64,000 nt of DNA from Saturnia japonica (Eukaryota; Arthropoda; Insecta; Lepidoptera; Saturniidae): positions 14,784,930 through 14,848,929 of the forward strand of contig CM065325.1 of assembly GCA_033032175.1 (NCBI GenBank), written 5' to 3'. A program made the position numbers and the translations under genes. The notes under the pieces were generated by a model. The model searched no databases, was not told the origin of the DNA, and saw only the letters and a list, made by a program, of their open reading frames with translations. Shown piece after piece: positions 29,822-41,026 of this stretch; within the stretch, counting starts at the first letter, position 1; every line of letters starts with the position of its first letter.

Positions 29822-32013
29822 AAGAGAATAATGAAATACGGGTTGTAGCATGCATGATTATGCTTTACGTGTAAAGAAAAAAAGAGTAGATATTTTCGAT
29901 AAAAATTTTGTTGAAATCTGTTTAACACTATACTTATCTTTATTTGTTCATATTGCATTCAAATGATCTATAATTTTGGAAATAGGGCTTCCATTTAATT
30001 ATTATTTAATAAAAATTCAAGTAATCAATGATCTCCGTACGTATCTAAAATATGTTTATGCTAAAATTATCTGTATGTATTGTATATTAATTACCGAAAC
30101 ATAATTATAAAAATGAAATATTTCTGATTATATTTCATAATAAAAATGGCGAATCATATTGCAAAAATTTATAATAGAATTTGCTATTTATATATATTAT
30201 CAGTGAAGTAGCTAGCATGGGTGACACCAGGGGCGGTAAAGGCCTTTCACCTAGAGAAGAAAAGGTAAATAATTTGGGGGGCCCCAGCTGGGCGACTTTT
30301 TAAATGTTTTTTCTCTATATTTTCTCGCTTCCTTATTTATTGTACACAAAAAACGTAAATCTAGAAAACGGGTATCACTCGCAAATGGGTGACTTCCAGG
30401 GCGGCTACCCTCTGGCTACGCTTTGTATATAATTAATTTCTGTATTTAAATCATTGAACTATTTATTTTTCACACTGCCAATGTGTCATTTATTGTTAAA
30501 ATACTGGAAAATACATTTATTACTGTTTAGGATGGGACTTATTATTATTTAAAATACAAGGAAAGAAAAAATATAATAGAGATTAATAAAAATATAATTT
30601 ATGTCTCTAATGTATCTACCCTAATGGTATAAAAAAGTGTAGGGTAGAAATGGCTTCACTCTATTCATGCAAACTGAAACAATTCCGAGTATTTACTTTA
30701 ATACTTTACCCATGGTTCGTAGTTTATTAATCTGACCAATCTCGGTTGACCAAAGCTTCTACCTCCGCATATTTGTATGACGTTTATTTTGTCATCCTTT
30801 CATGATGACATTGGTAAATTACTATCCCTGGGTTCTAAATAAACGAAGAATACATTTAAACATTGTCATAGACCATAGACAATCTGTTTCAGACCACCAT
30901 TCTACGATTTCTAATATAATTAATGTTAATTCTCATAGATAAATGCATTAATTATTTATGATATATAAAGATTAAGAACTAATAAACATTATATTCAATT
31001 TAAATAATTGTATATGCATATTAATATATGTGAAATACATAATATTCTTGAGGAAATGTGGGAGGCATTATACTTCACACAAAGGTATTACTCTGTTTTA
31101 TATCTATCTAGTCATACTCATTAGAGAAGATACCATACAATCTATATAAATTAGGAGCGCTCCAAAATTAATTGGGTCTCGTTTTGAAGGAAGAATTTGG
31201 AGAATACGAAATAATCGTTGTCTATATATTATTATTCTCTCTCGCTCTGTATTTGGTAAATGTCTGCCCCACTCGTTTCCTCTTAAAATATTTTGACCAC
31301 GTAATTAAGAAAAAAAAAAACTTATTTAAATACTTCACTCTCAAAGTACTACATTGCGTTTAATTCTCAACTAATATGCTACTTTGTACCTTCAACCACA
31401 TTCCAGCTGTGGAATTTGTTATAATGCGTATCTGAAATTCAATTTCTTGAGCAGGTACTGTCAGTTTTTTTTGAGGAATGATTGTATTCATGACAGTATT
31501 GGTTGAACTGCTAATAAATGCGTTAAATAATACTCCATGTTTAAATGATGAAATAATATATTATGAATGTGAATTTATTTTTGTATATCGGCAAAACATT
31601 ATAATGATGAATTGAAAAAAAAAGATGTAAATACGGACTTAAAACCTTGGATTTTTTTTACGAAGTTTGGTTACATTCCTTTTTAATTTTTTAAATTTCT
31701 ACAAATACACAGTTATTTAAATAAATAAAAAAGAAACTGTATAAAATATCGAAGGTTGAAAGGTTAATTAACCAAGATACATTTGAATAAAGTTTCCATG
31801 TTAACGGTTAGACAATTAGCCTTTTCTCTGTCTATAAATAATTTGTGATTTGAAAATTTTTATGTGCATCAATAATATCTTAAAATAATAATTTAATAAC
31901 ATGTCATAATAATACTGTATTTTAGAATAATATATTTAACTAAATCCGTTACAAAGTGTGAATACGTTGACAAGTCGAAAATGCATACTTTTCAGGGCGG
32001 CCATTTTAAAATT
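29822..32013. other. Intergenic DNA downstream of prel
   Basis: Strongly AT-rich. Two short GC-richer patches near 30220-30300 and 30390-30425 both contain a GGGTGAC(A/T)(C/T)CAGGG-like motif. No coding region or RNA gene is recognisable. Confidence 0.4.
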
Positions 32014-32336
32014 TACAAGTTTTTGGCGGGATCTTGAAGTGACATGTGGTTTTTATTTATATTCATTGAATTAGGTTTTTCACCCTGTAATATGTAATAT
32101 TGGTGGCGTTATGCGTGATATAGTTAGGTTATTGTGCATACGTGAAGTGGATTATAAATATAAACTGGAAACATACCCTTGGAGGCGCCACAAAAATTCC
32201 CTAGAATTTTCTAACAAGGGAGCCACCATCTTGTTAGGATACATAAATCGTCATAAGACAGGACTCGTAAATTCACTTGATAATGGCAGTAATGACCCTC
32301 AATAAAGAGTACTAGTTGCCAAGTTAGGAAGAAGAA
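32014..32336 (+). mobile_element. SINE-like element, 325-bp family, copy c
   Basis: GTTTTTGGCGGGATCTTGAA near the start, ACAAGGGAGCCACCATCTTG in the middle, CCAAGTTAGGAAGAAGAAG at the end. Near full length. Confidence 0.75.
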
Positions 32337-32625
32337 GCAAGACTATTGATTTACTCATTTATACACCATTTCAATTGATCACAATTGTATAAAGACAACC
32401 CAAATAAGTATTTCAATAATTTTTTAATTTGATGGAAGTTGTCTTGAGATCATATTCACGCCTTGTACGGAAATATTTTCTTATATTATATAATGTGTAG
32501 TCTAGTCTGTTTGGTATGAACAATGATATTATATAAACAAGTATATTACCGTTATTACTGTAAGAAAAGTGCGTAAGTGAAAGAGATAGCTATCATTCGG
32601 ACAGTAACGCTTCAAGGGTCTGGGA

Positions 32626-34837
32626 TAGGGGAGTCCATTTACAAAATACATCGATGTATTGCGATGCATCGGTTAGAAATATCGAGTACTTTTTCTAATG
32701 TAGTCACTCAGTATAAACAAACCACAATTTTTAATTACCTATTACTCCTACAACAGCATATTTCTTGTTGTTGATGGATGTTCAAGGAATCTATGTAACT
32801 AAGAGAAAAAAAATCGACATTTCATGCAAACTTACGCTGATTCAGTTATTGTTTATTTAAAAATATAAAGGCAATGTGACAATATTCTTTGTTGTAATTA
32901 TAAAAACTACAAATAATATGCAAATCTTAGATTTTCTCGCGTACTGTTCATTAAAATTAAGCAAATTTTACCACTACTCCTGCAAAGGTGTCCAAACTTC
33001 GGGAAACCTTAAAAACCACAAATAAATCACATTGACTACCCGTAAAAGTTGTTTACAAGTAGAAACAAAATATAATATGTACTATTCCACCTGGTTGGAA
33101 TCTCTTGTATCAATTTAGTTTCTTCCTGGGTTGCTTTACGTAATTCGTTACTGGGCATATTGCTCTGTTTGAACCATATCACAATATCTTTGACTTTAAT
33201 TATCAAGTTTCGCAGCTCTGTACACTGTTGCATAGAATTTTGTGTCACCAAATTCAAAGTGTGGTCAAAACATGGAATGTGTTTTTTTCCAAAAGCCAAA
33301 TCAACGGCCTTTACCATATTGGCTGAGTTGTCTGTCACTACAGCCGAAACTTTATCTCTGTCAATACCCCATTCAGTAAAAGATTTTAGCAGCATTTCAG
33401 CGATGTGTTCTGAAGCATGACGTTCATTTGACTGGACACTCCAAGATTAATTGAAAATAGTTCATTACCAACACCGAAGTGTGCTGTTATTCCTAAAAAA
33501 CTTCTCATGCAAATTGTTTCAGACCATATGTCAGTATTAAGAGTAAAGTTTTCAATATTTGACAACTTTTCTTTGAAGACTGTTGATAATGCGGCGCAAT
33601 AACTCTAATCAAATTACGAAAGTCTTCATCTTCGACAATTGTAAATGGTTGGTTGTCTTTACATATCATATAGATTAAGGCATTATTTATTTTAAAGTTT
33701 TATCACCACTTTCCGAAAAAGCATAAATTTCTTCAAAACTTGAGATGATAGACTTTTGACGTTTTAGCGCCTGAAGAGAAATAACATATTCATCATCTTT
33801 TGAAGAGTCAGATATTTTATCAGGTTTTTTTAGTCGTTGGCAGAGCTCGTTGGCGATAGCAAATCAGCAACTTTAGGGACTGATTGTGTTTTTATTTATC
33901 GTATTGCTGTCGATATTGGAATTTTTCGAACTTTTTATTTAACTCCCGAAAAGCAGCTTTATGTACATTTTTATATGACCAATCAAGTTGGTTGTATTGC
34001 CATAAGATTTTATTACTTTTTGACAAAGTCCTACATTTTGCAAATTTACTGGCTCCTTCAATTTTATCGTAAAACTTCCACACCCCACTTTTGTTGGAAG
34101 GTGCCATCATTTGGTTTATTCTACCTTTAATTATCTTTATCAGTTCATTCATTTAAAAAACTGAAGTCGATAAATTCATCAATCGATAATATCACATCAC
34201 TAATCGTTATTGTTAAATTGTTTGTAACCTATTCAATTTATACAATTCGACGAATTTATATAATTTGTGTTGAAAAGTATCTCACAGACAACAAAGACAC
34301 TTTATGTTTATTCTATTATTCAGTAAATTATGAATTAATGACTGTTACTATTGTTCACGTGACAATAAACGAGTAATCGTAGCCTTACTTTACTTACCTG
34401 TCCAATCGCACTTATGAGTATATTGTATTATTATCCAAATCCAATCTTATTTCGTTTTCTATAGTGTGCACATTCACGACACTAGTAAAAACAAATGAGA
34501 TTAAACGTTTTTATTCAAAGATCACTGAAACCACAACAGATCAGACTTCTGAGACAAAACAAACGAACTTTTTAAATTTTCTATTCTGTGCTGCCAATGT
34601 CAATTTCTAGATTCCTCCTAAACGGCCGACAGCAGCCAATACCGCAATCAACAAAAAAAGAAGGTTTACTTTTACAACTTCTAAATTGTTCGAGATCAAC
34701 TCAAACAGTAATTAAATTGGTATAATCATTATCATTGATTCGATGTTTTATGAAAATGCATCGATTCATCGAGTAAATCAACAGTTTTTCAAAGCATCGG
34801 ATCGATTCAATGCATCGATGTGTATCGAATACCCCTA
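32626..34837 (-). mobile_element. hAT DNA transposon with 8-bp target duplication
   Basis: Termini are TAGGGG (32626) and CCCCTA (34837), with related ATCGATG-rich subterminal DNA at both ends. The flanks are GTCTGGGA (32618-32625) and GTCTGGAA (34838-34845), an 8-bp duplication as expected for hAT. Inside, on the minus strand, are a BED-type zinc finger and a transposase core. The C-terminal dimerisation part is not visible, so the copy is defective. Confidence 0.85.
33036..34152 (-). pseudogene. Broken hAT (ZBED-like) transposase
   Basis: Start side (34152-33892): SGVWKFYDKIEGASKFAKC then KNVHKAAF, the remains of a BED zinc finger. Next (about 33600-33430, other frame): ENFTLNTDIWSETICMRSFL and GITAHFGVGNELFSINLG. 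Then 33395-33036: WGIDRDKVSAVVTDNSANMV, PCFDHTLNLV and TRWNSTYYI, matching the hAT RNase-H-fold core. Frame changes separate the pieces, and the hATC domain expected after TRWNSTY is missing. Confidence 0.8.
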
Positions 34838-34845
34838 GTCTGGAA

Positions 34846-36706
34846 CCGACGCATTCTTAGCGCATTCTCAACAAAAATTATTTACCAATTGTCTAAAAAT
34901 AATAGAAAAACACTAATTATATATAAAAAAATGTATACCTACCTTACATATGGTATGAGATCCCTTGTGTTTTATTAACTTTAGCATAATTGGTACACTT
35001 TCTAAACACACATGGGGGCATTGGTTTTTAAATTTCAATTATCACTCGGGTGGTACTTGTCGGTTTCCTTGACAAAGACTAATAGCAAAACGTCACAATT
35101 AGACAGTTTTCGTGTATTTTAATTTGCGCACGCCAGTAACATAATTGGTTCTTGTATATGTATATATAATATCATTGAGTATGAATTAAAAATTATATTA
35201 CGCAGTTTGAGAACAAAGGTGTTTGTACTAATAAAAGAAAAATATTTTTTAAACTTTTGTTCTTAATGTGCGTTAAGTTATTCCATTTTAGGTGATAACT
35301 CTTTTAATGTTACTAACTAAATCCTTGATTTAATATGTTCTGCAAGGAACTTTCGAGTAAGATTATATAAATGGTAAAAAAATACACATTTGAAATTAGA
35401 ATATTTTGTGGTTGTCAGCAAAAAAATTATAGTAATACTAGAATTGATGGAACTATTGTCTCAAAAGTTGCCAACGTAATATCAATTTATGCTGTAGTAT
35501 TAATTAAAATAATCAATTGTAAGATCAATAAATGAGTCTATGTTATATATAGTTTTTTATTATTTGTGATTCATAGGATGAACAGAATACTTTGAACATA
35601 TTTTCCTACCCCTAGGTAGATTTAGCCAATCCCTCTATGTCCAATTCTTTGTTAAGGTGTCGTCCATTAACCACGTGATATTTTTTTGACTTTTTAACCC
35701 CCTCCACCTGATGATACGTGGTTGAATGTAAGTCAGCTGTTAGTAGCACTGTGCTTTGTTGAAGAACAAAATAGGTCTCATCAAGCCACTCGGCGTCATC
35801 AGCTTCCCATGCTATTCAGAGAATCTTTCTTGACCGTTATGTGATGATACGTGAAGGATGCACATTGTGCATCTCTGGTGTATTATTGCTTCGATCATTA
35901 GGTTACGTGTGACATGAATTTATTCATCTTTGTACAGTACTGCAGTCCACACAGCTGGCAGAAATCAGGGGAGGGATATTTCGTGATTTTTTCTGATTCC
36001 CCTCCCCCTGCTTTCGATGCCTCACGAGATTAATGAAGGATCCCCAACAAGTAGTAAGTAACAAGTAGTTAATCTCATGATGCTGTAGTTGAAAGATTTT
36101 CTTAAAAACAAAGTATGACTATTTATTCATAGGAGACAATCTATGAAAAAAGAATTTTGAGTCGGATTAAAGTATTATACACTTTCCATTTGTTTTTGTG
36201 TTGCTTTTAGGTTGCCACCTTACTATAACCATATGGCCTGTGCCTAATGCGCTTAGCATTAGACGTTACCATAAGACACTTGTAATACTATAGTATACCA
36301 AGTATAGTATATAATGTATAGTATACTATAGTATAGTAGATATCTATAGGTATCACTAGCATTTTACCGACCTTGAACCCCTTTACCCCAGAAGCTCTGG
36401 AAATGCTACTCACTGCAAGAACACAACACTAGGTTATTTGGCTGCGATCTTCTATGGGGTGGAAGTATTCCACCAGTCGGACAGCCCCGAGTACAGAGAA
36501 ATATCCAAAGAAATTTCTGTGTCCTGTCTCTCTTAAAATGTCTTGCTCAGTTGAGCCTTGAAATATGCAATCTATTCATTATATAGCTAATAATAACACA
36601 AAACTTATTTAGTTATTTTTTTAATACCTATTTAGTTATTTTTTTAATATGCAATAAGCTAATAAAAATTTCCATACTATTAAAATAAATAAATTATCAT
36701 GATATC
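34846..36706. other. Intergenic DNA between the hAT element and METTL15
   Basis: No gene seen. 35650-36035 has paired patches with pyrimidine-rich (CCCCCTCC / CCCCTCCCCC) and ACGTG-type motifs that look like a degraded repeat. 36285-36350 is an AT-rich palindromic tract. A 24-bp tandem duplication (TATTTAGTTATTTTTTTAAT type) at about 36606-36653 lies in the presumed METTL15 3' UTR. Confidence 0.35.
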
Positions 36707-37771
36707 TCACTTTATCTTAATTGCAGCTCGTAATCTAGCACTTCGACTTCTTGGATTTGATTCTACTTCTTCATCTGTTGGTATGTCAACATGTTTATTG
36801 ATAACTTTCCACGGTGTATCTAGAAACTCATTTATAGTGTCTTGATTCTGTATCAACAATGGATTTAGATACTTCAATGGCACAGGATTAGCTACTTCGT
36901 TAATTATATTTCCTGAAAGATGTCTTTTTATAATCGTATCTTCTAATGAATGGAATGATATCGTAACTAACCTTCCATTCATTTTTAAATAGTATTTTGC
37001 TAACACCATAGCATAGTTAATTTCGTTTAATTCATTGTTGACAAATATACGTAATGCTTGGAATACTTTTGTTGCGTTAGACTGTGGTCTTTGCAGTTTG
37101 TCTAACCGGATCTCATCAGGGCAACATGAATTTACAACATCGACTAATTCTTGTGTAGTCTCAATATTCTTGATCATGTATCTGGCTTGGATAATTGTCT
37201 GGGCTATTTTTGCAGCTTTTTTTTCTTCACCATATATTTTGAATATTTTATAAAGTTCATGTTCATCAGCTGTCGCTAGCACCTCACGAGCTGTGATTTG
37301 TTCTGGGTCACTTCCTGCGTCCATCCTCATATCCAAGTAACCATTTTTGCTTATAGAGAATCCTCTCTCACCATTGTCTAACTGCATAGATGAACAACCA
37401 AAATCAAATAGTATGCCACCAATGGAAGACTGTTGTATACTTTTTGCTTTTAACAGATTTGGCAATTCACTAAATTTACCTAAAAGAGGTGTCACTCTAT
37501 TGGGGTACTCTTCAGCAAGTTTTTTTGATTTCTCATAAGCTATTGGATCTCGGTCTAGAGTTATAAGTTTGCAGTCAGCAGACTCAAGGATTTTCCTTGA
37601 ATGCCCACCGGCTCCAAATGTCATATCTATGTATAGTTCTTCATCTTGGGGGTGGATGTATTTAATCGCTTCTTTTAACATTACAGGAGTATGTTCTTTG
37701 AATTCAGGTATTGTGTTGAGTTTTCGATGACATGTGCATAGAAAATTCGTTTTTAGTAACTTTTTCAACAT
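36707..37771 (-). CDS. METTL15: METTL15, mitochondrial 12S rRNA m4C methyltransferase
   Basis: An uninterrupted 354-aa frame homologous to bacterial RsmH (MraW). It shows HTPVMLKEA (27-35), the SAM-binding loop MTFGAGGHS (50-58), LDRDP (72-76), FDFGCSSMQLD (122-132), GERGFS (134-139), LDMRMD (146-151), NATKVFQALRIFVN (232-245), ISFHSLED...IKRH (271-284) and the C-terminal NPRSRSARLRA. The family places the N4-methyl group on a cytidine of the small-subunit rRNA; the animal orthologue does this on mitochondrial 12S rRNA for ribosome assembly. The first about 20 residues are basic and hydroxylated, as in a mitochondrial presequence. An in-frame TAA four codons upstream of the ATG, within the UQCC2 coding region, fixes the start. 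The start context is AAAATG. It is single-exon and begins two bases after the UQCC2 stop, so it is probably translated from a shared mRNA. Confidence 0.95.
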   Translation of the reverse strand: MLKKLLKTNFLCTCHRKLNTIPEFKEHTPVMLKEAIKYIHPQDEELYIDMTFGAGGHSRKILESADCKLITLDRDPIAYEKSKKLAEEYPNRVTPLLGKFSELPNLLKAKSIQQSSIGGILFDFGCSSMQLDNGERGFSISKNGYLDMRMDAGSDPEQITAREVLATADEHELYKIFKIYGEEKKAAKIAQTIIQARYMIKNIETTQELVDVVNSCCPDEIRLDKLQRPQSNATKVFQALRIFVNNELNEINYAMVLAKYYLKMNGRLVTISFHSLEDTIIKRHLSGNIINEVANPVPLKYLNPLLIQNQDTINEFLDTPWKVINKHVDIPTDEEVESNPRSRSARLRAAIKIK

Positions 37772-37773
37772 TT

Positions 37774-38301
37774 TTAGTCCTTGTTAAATATTTTTCTGAA
37801 GAAACCTTTATTTTCCTCCTTCAAATAGTGCAGCACTTTATCCGAGAGTATAAGATTACACTCCTCAGTGTTGAGCCCCGTAGCTGTGCTGTTACATGCC
37901 CTCTTGTATTTATTTTTATAATGGTTGTCAGCTAATTTATTTAGCGAATTGTACTGTTTGTTACAGAATTCTGTATCTAAATTTTGTCTTTCCGCAGACT
38001 CGAACGCAACTTTGACTTTATCTCTGATGAATTTACCGAGATCTCTGAAAATATAAATAAAAATGTAATATTGTTATAAATTTAGATAATGTTCGACTGT
38101 TTGCTCTAGTAAATACAATTTCATTTTTCTAACCAATTTCCTGGTGGATATTGAGCTTCAAGATTTATAAATTCGGAACTAATACTTGGCATAATTATTT
38201 AAAAAAATTATAACCTAATTTAGTACTAACCTGTTGCCTTTAGTAGTGTCCAAAGGCCATTTAGCTAATAATCTAGTGAATTTTTTGTACTGAGTAGTCA
38301 T
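37774..38301 (-). CDS. UQCC2: UQCC2, complex III assembly factor
   Basis: Two exons: 38301-38231 (ATG at 38301, donor GTTAGT) and 38044-37774 (acceptor TTTCAG), 113 aa. The product starts MTTQYKKFTRLLAKWPLDTT, then KGNRDLGKFIRDKV, NSLNKLADNHYKNKYKR, LNTEECNLILS and KEENKGFFRKIF. This follows vertebrate UQCC2 (mitochondrial nucleoid factor 1) from end to end: YRRFL...WP.DE.K.GRDLG and Y..L..L..NYYKHKY. UQCC2 acts in the mitochondrial matrix/inner membrane in early cytochrome b biogenesis for complex III. Its TAA is two bases before the METTL15 ATG. Confidence 0.93.
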
Positions 38302-38561
38302 TGCTCGTATGTTTTACATTTACATCATTTTGGTACACAGTACGCAATAAACAATTTTAGTTCATGTAATATATTTATTTCTTTTTCACTTTTATTCAGC
38401 TTATCAGACAGTGCTCAACTGGTGCTCAATGCTCTCCAACTCCATAGTGTTCTCGTTAGAGAGTAGGGATGTCAAAAAATAATCGATTTTTTTCCACGGG
38501 TGATTTTTTTTTTGATGGATCTAATGTAAATTTTTTTTGTGACAGTAGGTACTCAATCACC
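38302..38561 (-). promoter_or_regulatory. Presumed promoter/5' UTR of the UQCC2-METTL15 unit
   Basis: Upstream (right) of the UQCC2 ATG; about 260 bases remain before the SINE-like copy at 38562. No TATA box is clear. The start context GCAATGA has G at -3. Confidence 0.35.
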
Positions 38562-39520
38562 CTTCTTCTTACTAACTTGCCAACTAGTCCTCTTTATTGA
38601 AAACCATTACTGCCATTATCAAGTGAATATAGTGGTAAACAAGATGGTGGCTCCCTTGTTAGAACTTTCTAGGGAGTTTGTGGCACATCAAAATGTATGC
38701 TTCCAGTTTATATTTATAATCCATTTCACATGCTCAAGCTATATCACACAAAACGCTATCAGTATTATATAATATAGGGTCTAAAACCTAAGTTAATGGA
38801 TCTATACTAGTACTATTAAGCTGAAGAGTTTCTTTGTTTGTTTATTTGGTTGAACGCTCTAATCTCAGGAACTACTTCTTCTAATAGAAAAAAATATTTT
38901 TGTTGGATATCCCAGGGGTCGAAGAAGGCCTATAGACTATATAAAATCACGCTACGACCAATAGAACAATACGATCAATTAAAAATATTGCAAAAACAGG
39001 GAAGGATTATTGCTTTTGAGAGCTTCCATTGCGTGCGCTGGGTAAATGCTTCAAGTTACTTAACAATCATGTGTGACGGAATTGTTTCTCTTAAAAAGTT
39101 AAAAAATAGTCCGTGATAGCATTTGGCTATCTTTTAAAGTTGACTCAATATAACCTTTTTTAAGGTAATAAAATTTGTTCTAAAATAATGTATTATTTGC
39201 GAAGGTGTTTCTATAAATATGGTATTTACCTTATTGAAATAAAATATTCATAACAAGTATTTAGTTTCAATAAAATTGTCCTTGACACCAATTGATTTCA
39301 ATAAATATCTTAGGAAATATCACAGTTTTGAAATAAATCCGCAGCAAAGTAATGAAAGTTTCAGCTCCTTTAGAATTGTATTATAGGTGCCTACGACCTA
39401 ATCTTTCTAATCCTCTCTCTCTTTCTCTCATGTGACGCAGACGAAGATACGTGAGTCAGTTAGTTAAAAATAAAAACCAAATACCAAAACATTTCATTTT
39501 AAGATCCCACCAAAAACTTC
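38562..39520 (-). mobile_element. SINE-like element, 325-bp family, copy d, split by a Helitron
   Basis: Left part 38562-38800 (TTCTTCTTACTAACTTGCCA ... AAACCTAAGTTAATGGA) and right part 39464-39520 (TTAAAAATAAAAACC ... AAGATCCCACCAAAAACTTC) are the two halves of one reversed copy. The Helitron at 38801-39463 lies exactly between them. Confidence 0.75.
38801..39463 (+). mobile_element. Non-autonomous Helitron, type A', inserted in a SINE
   Basis: Starts TCTATACTAGTACTATTAAG and ends GTGAGTCAGTTAG (TTAG where CTAG is expected). The bordering SINE sequence reads ...GGA | TTAAAAA..., an A-T target with no duplication. Inside, GAGAGCTTCCATTGCGTGCG and AAAGTTTCAGCTCCTTTAG recur in the copy at 60141-60863. 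Confidence 0.8.
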
Positions 39521-39681
39521 AATCGCCCTTATATATCACTCATAAATATCGTTATTTATAATTAAATAATGAGTTGCTTTTTAATTTAATATTGTATTTT
39601 TGTGTTCAAAAGGATTGTAATACAGGTAATGGAAGGCAACACCCGCGTCTTTGGAACTATTTACGCAGTGTACAATAATTT

Positions 39682-40329
39682 TTAGCTGTATCCCACGGTT
39701 TCACACGTGTTAGTTTTATACGACAAACACCGCAACGCCAGTGCTCCCGTGTAGCCTATCATAATTTTTCTTCCCACAAATACAAATTATTTAAATTTTT
39801 CATTATCTTCTAAACTATGTGTCCAAATAACATGCAAAAGAGCAAAATTTAACTTCATAAAATTGTCTTTAAGATGAAGTAACTCTTGTTCGTAATGATT
39901 AATATACCACGTGTAAAATAATGATCTTTAATCACTTTTTAATGTTAAACCACTCTTTGTTATATAATAGCTTATTGTGGGTTATGCATAAGATATAGGC
40001 ATATGCTATTTTAAATATGTACTAAGGCCCAATATTTTTGTATAACATGTATTTACGTAAAACTAAAAATTATGGCAGCGCACGTGGATAAAGCAGTTCG
40101 GGAGAGCTTTGTGTTCCGACTTACTTTACAAAAATCAATATTAAAGGCTGGTTAAGACGTGTATCTTGATGCTAAATAGGCTAACTATTCCTTGTGAATC
40201 AATCCATCATATACAAAAAGAATTTTTCTAATCAGACTGATAATTTCAGAGATGAAATATAAAAAAAAAAAAACACATAAAAACACTTCCGCTTTGTTAA
40301 ATTAGTATACATATAATATATAGTATAGA
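39682..40329 (-). mobile_element. Non-autonomous Helitron, type A, copy 2
   Basis: Left edge TTAGCTGTATCCCACGGTTT (reversed 3' end, CTAA); right edge TTAGTATACATATAATATAT then AGTATAGA (reversed 5' TC). Shares TTTTATACGACAAACACCGC with the copy at 23953. Confidence 0.7.
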
Positions 40330-40485
40330 TAATACTTTTAAAAGTTTAAAGAATATTCCTACTTTGAAAACCAAATTCCGAGGATAAAAGGTCGTAAAAT
40401 AATAAGGATAAAAAATCGATTTATTTTTAGAAATTCACATCCCTAGTAGAGAGTAGTATATTCTTTGAGACAATGTTAACGGTGG

Positions 40486-40807
40486 AGTTTTTGGCGGGAT
40501 CTTGAAGTGACATGTTGTGGTTGTTATTTTTAATTCATTTACTTATGTTTTTGACTCTATATTATGTAATATTGGTGGCGTTTTGTGTGATATAGTTTGG
40601 TTTTGTGCATAAGTGAGGTGGATTATAAATATAAGCTGAAAGCATTCATTCCGAGATCCCACAAAAATTACCTAGAAAGTTCTAACAAGGGAGCCACCAT
40701 CTTGTTAGGATACTGAATCGTCATAACACTTGACAATGTAATTCACTCGATAATGGCAGTAATGGTCTTCATTAAAGAGGACCGGTTGCCAAGTTAGGAA
40801 GAAGAAG
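40486..40807 (+). mobile_element. SINE-like element, 325-bp family, copy e, with target duplication
   Basis: Full length, AGTTTTTGGCGGGATC to GTTAGGAAGAAGAAG. Flanked by the 14-bp direct repeat AATGTTAACGGTGG at 40472-40485 and 40808-40821, its target-site duplication. It sits immediately before the RNase H LINE, whose own target duplication is the same AATGTTAACGGT. Confidence 0.85.
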
Positions 40808-41026
40808 AATGTTAACGGTGGTGGTCGGAAAGCGCGGGGAATTTTCAAATTTGGCGGTCGACATTTTTTGATTTTAATTAATTGTGGCGTTATATTTTCA
40901 TTGTTATTGTTTATTCTTATAGTTTGTCTTTCTTTTCAACGTTTATATCTGTAATTTTGTTTAGTTTAGTTAATTTTGTGTAGCTTCGAGAACATTAAGT
41001 GGTAAGTTTTTTATTTCATATTAATC

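Noticed and set aside
36707..38301. UQCC2-METTL15 fusion protein
   Set aside because: The two ORFs are in different frames, and each has a stop blocking readthrough, so a fusion would need an extra splice that I do not see.
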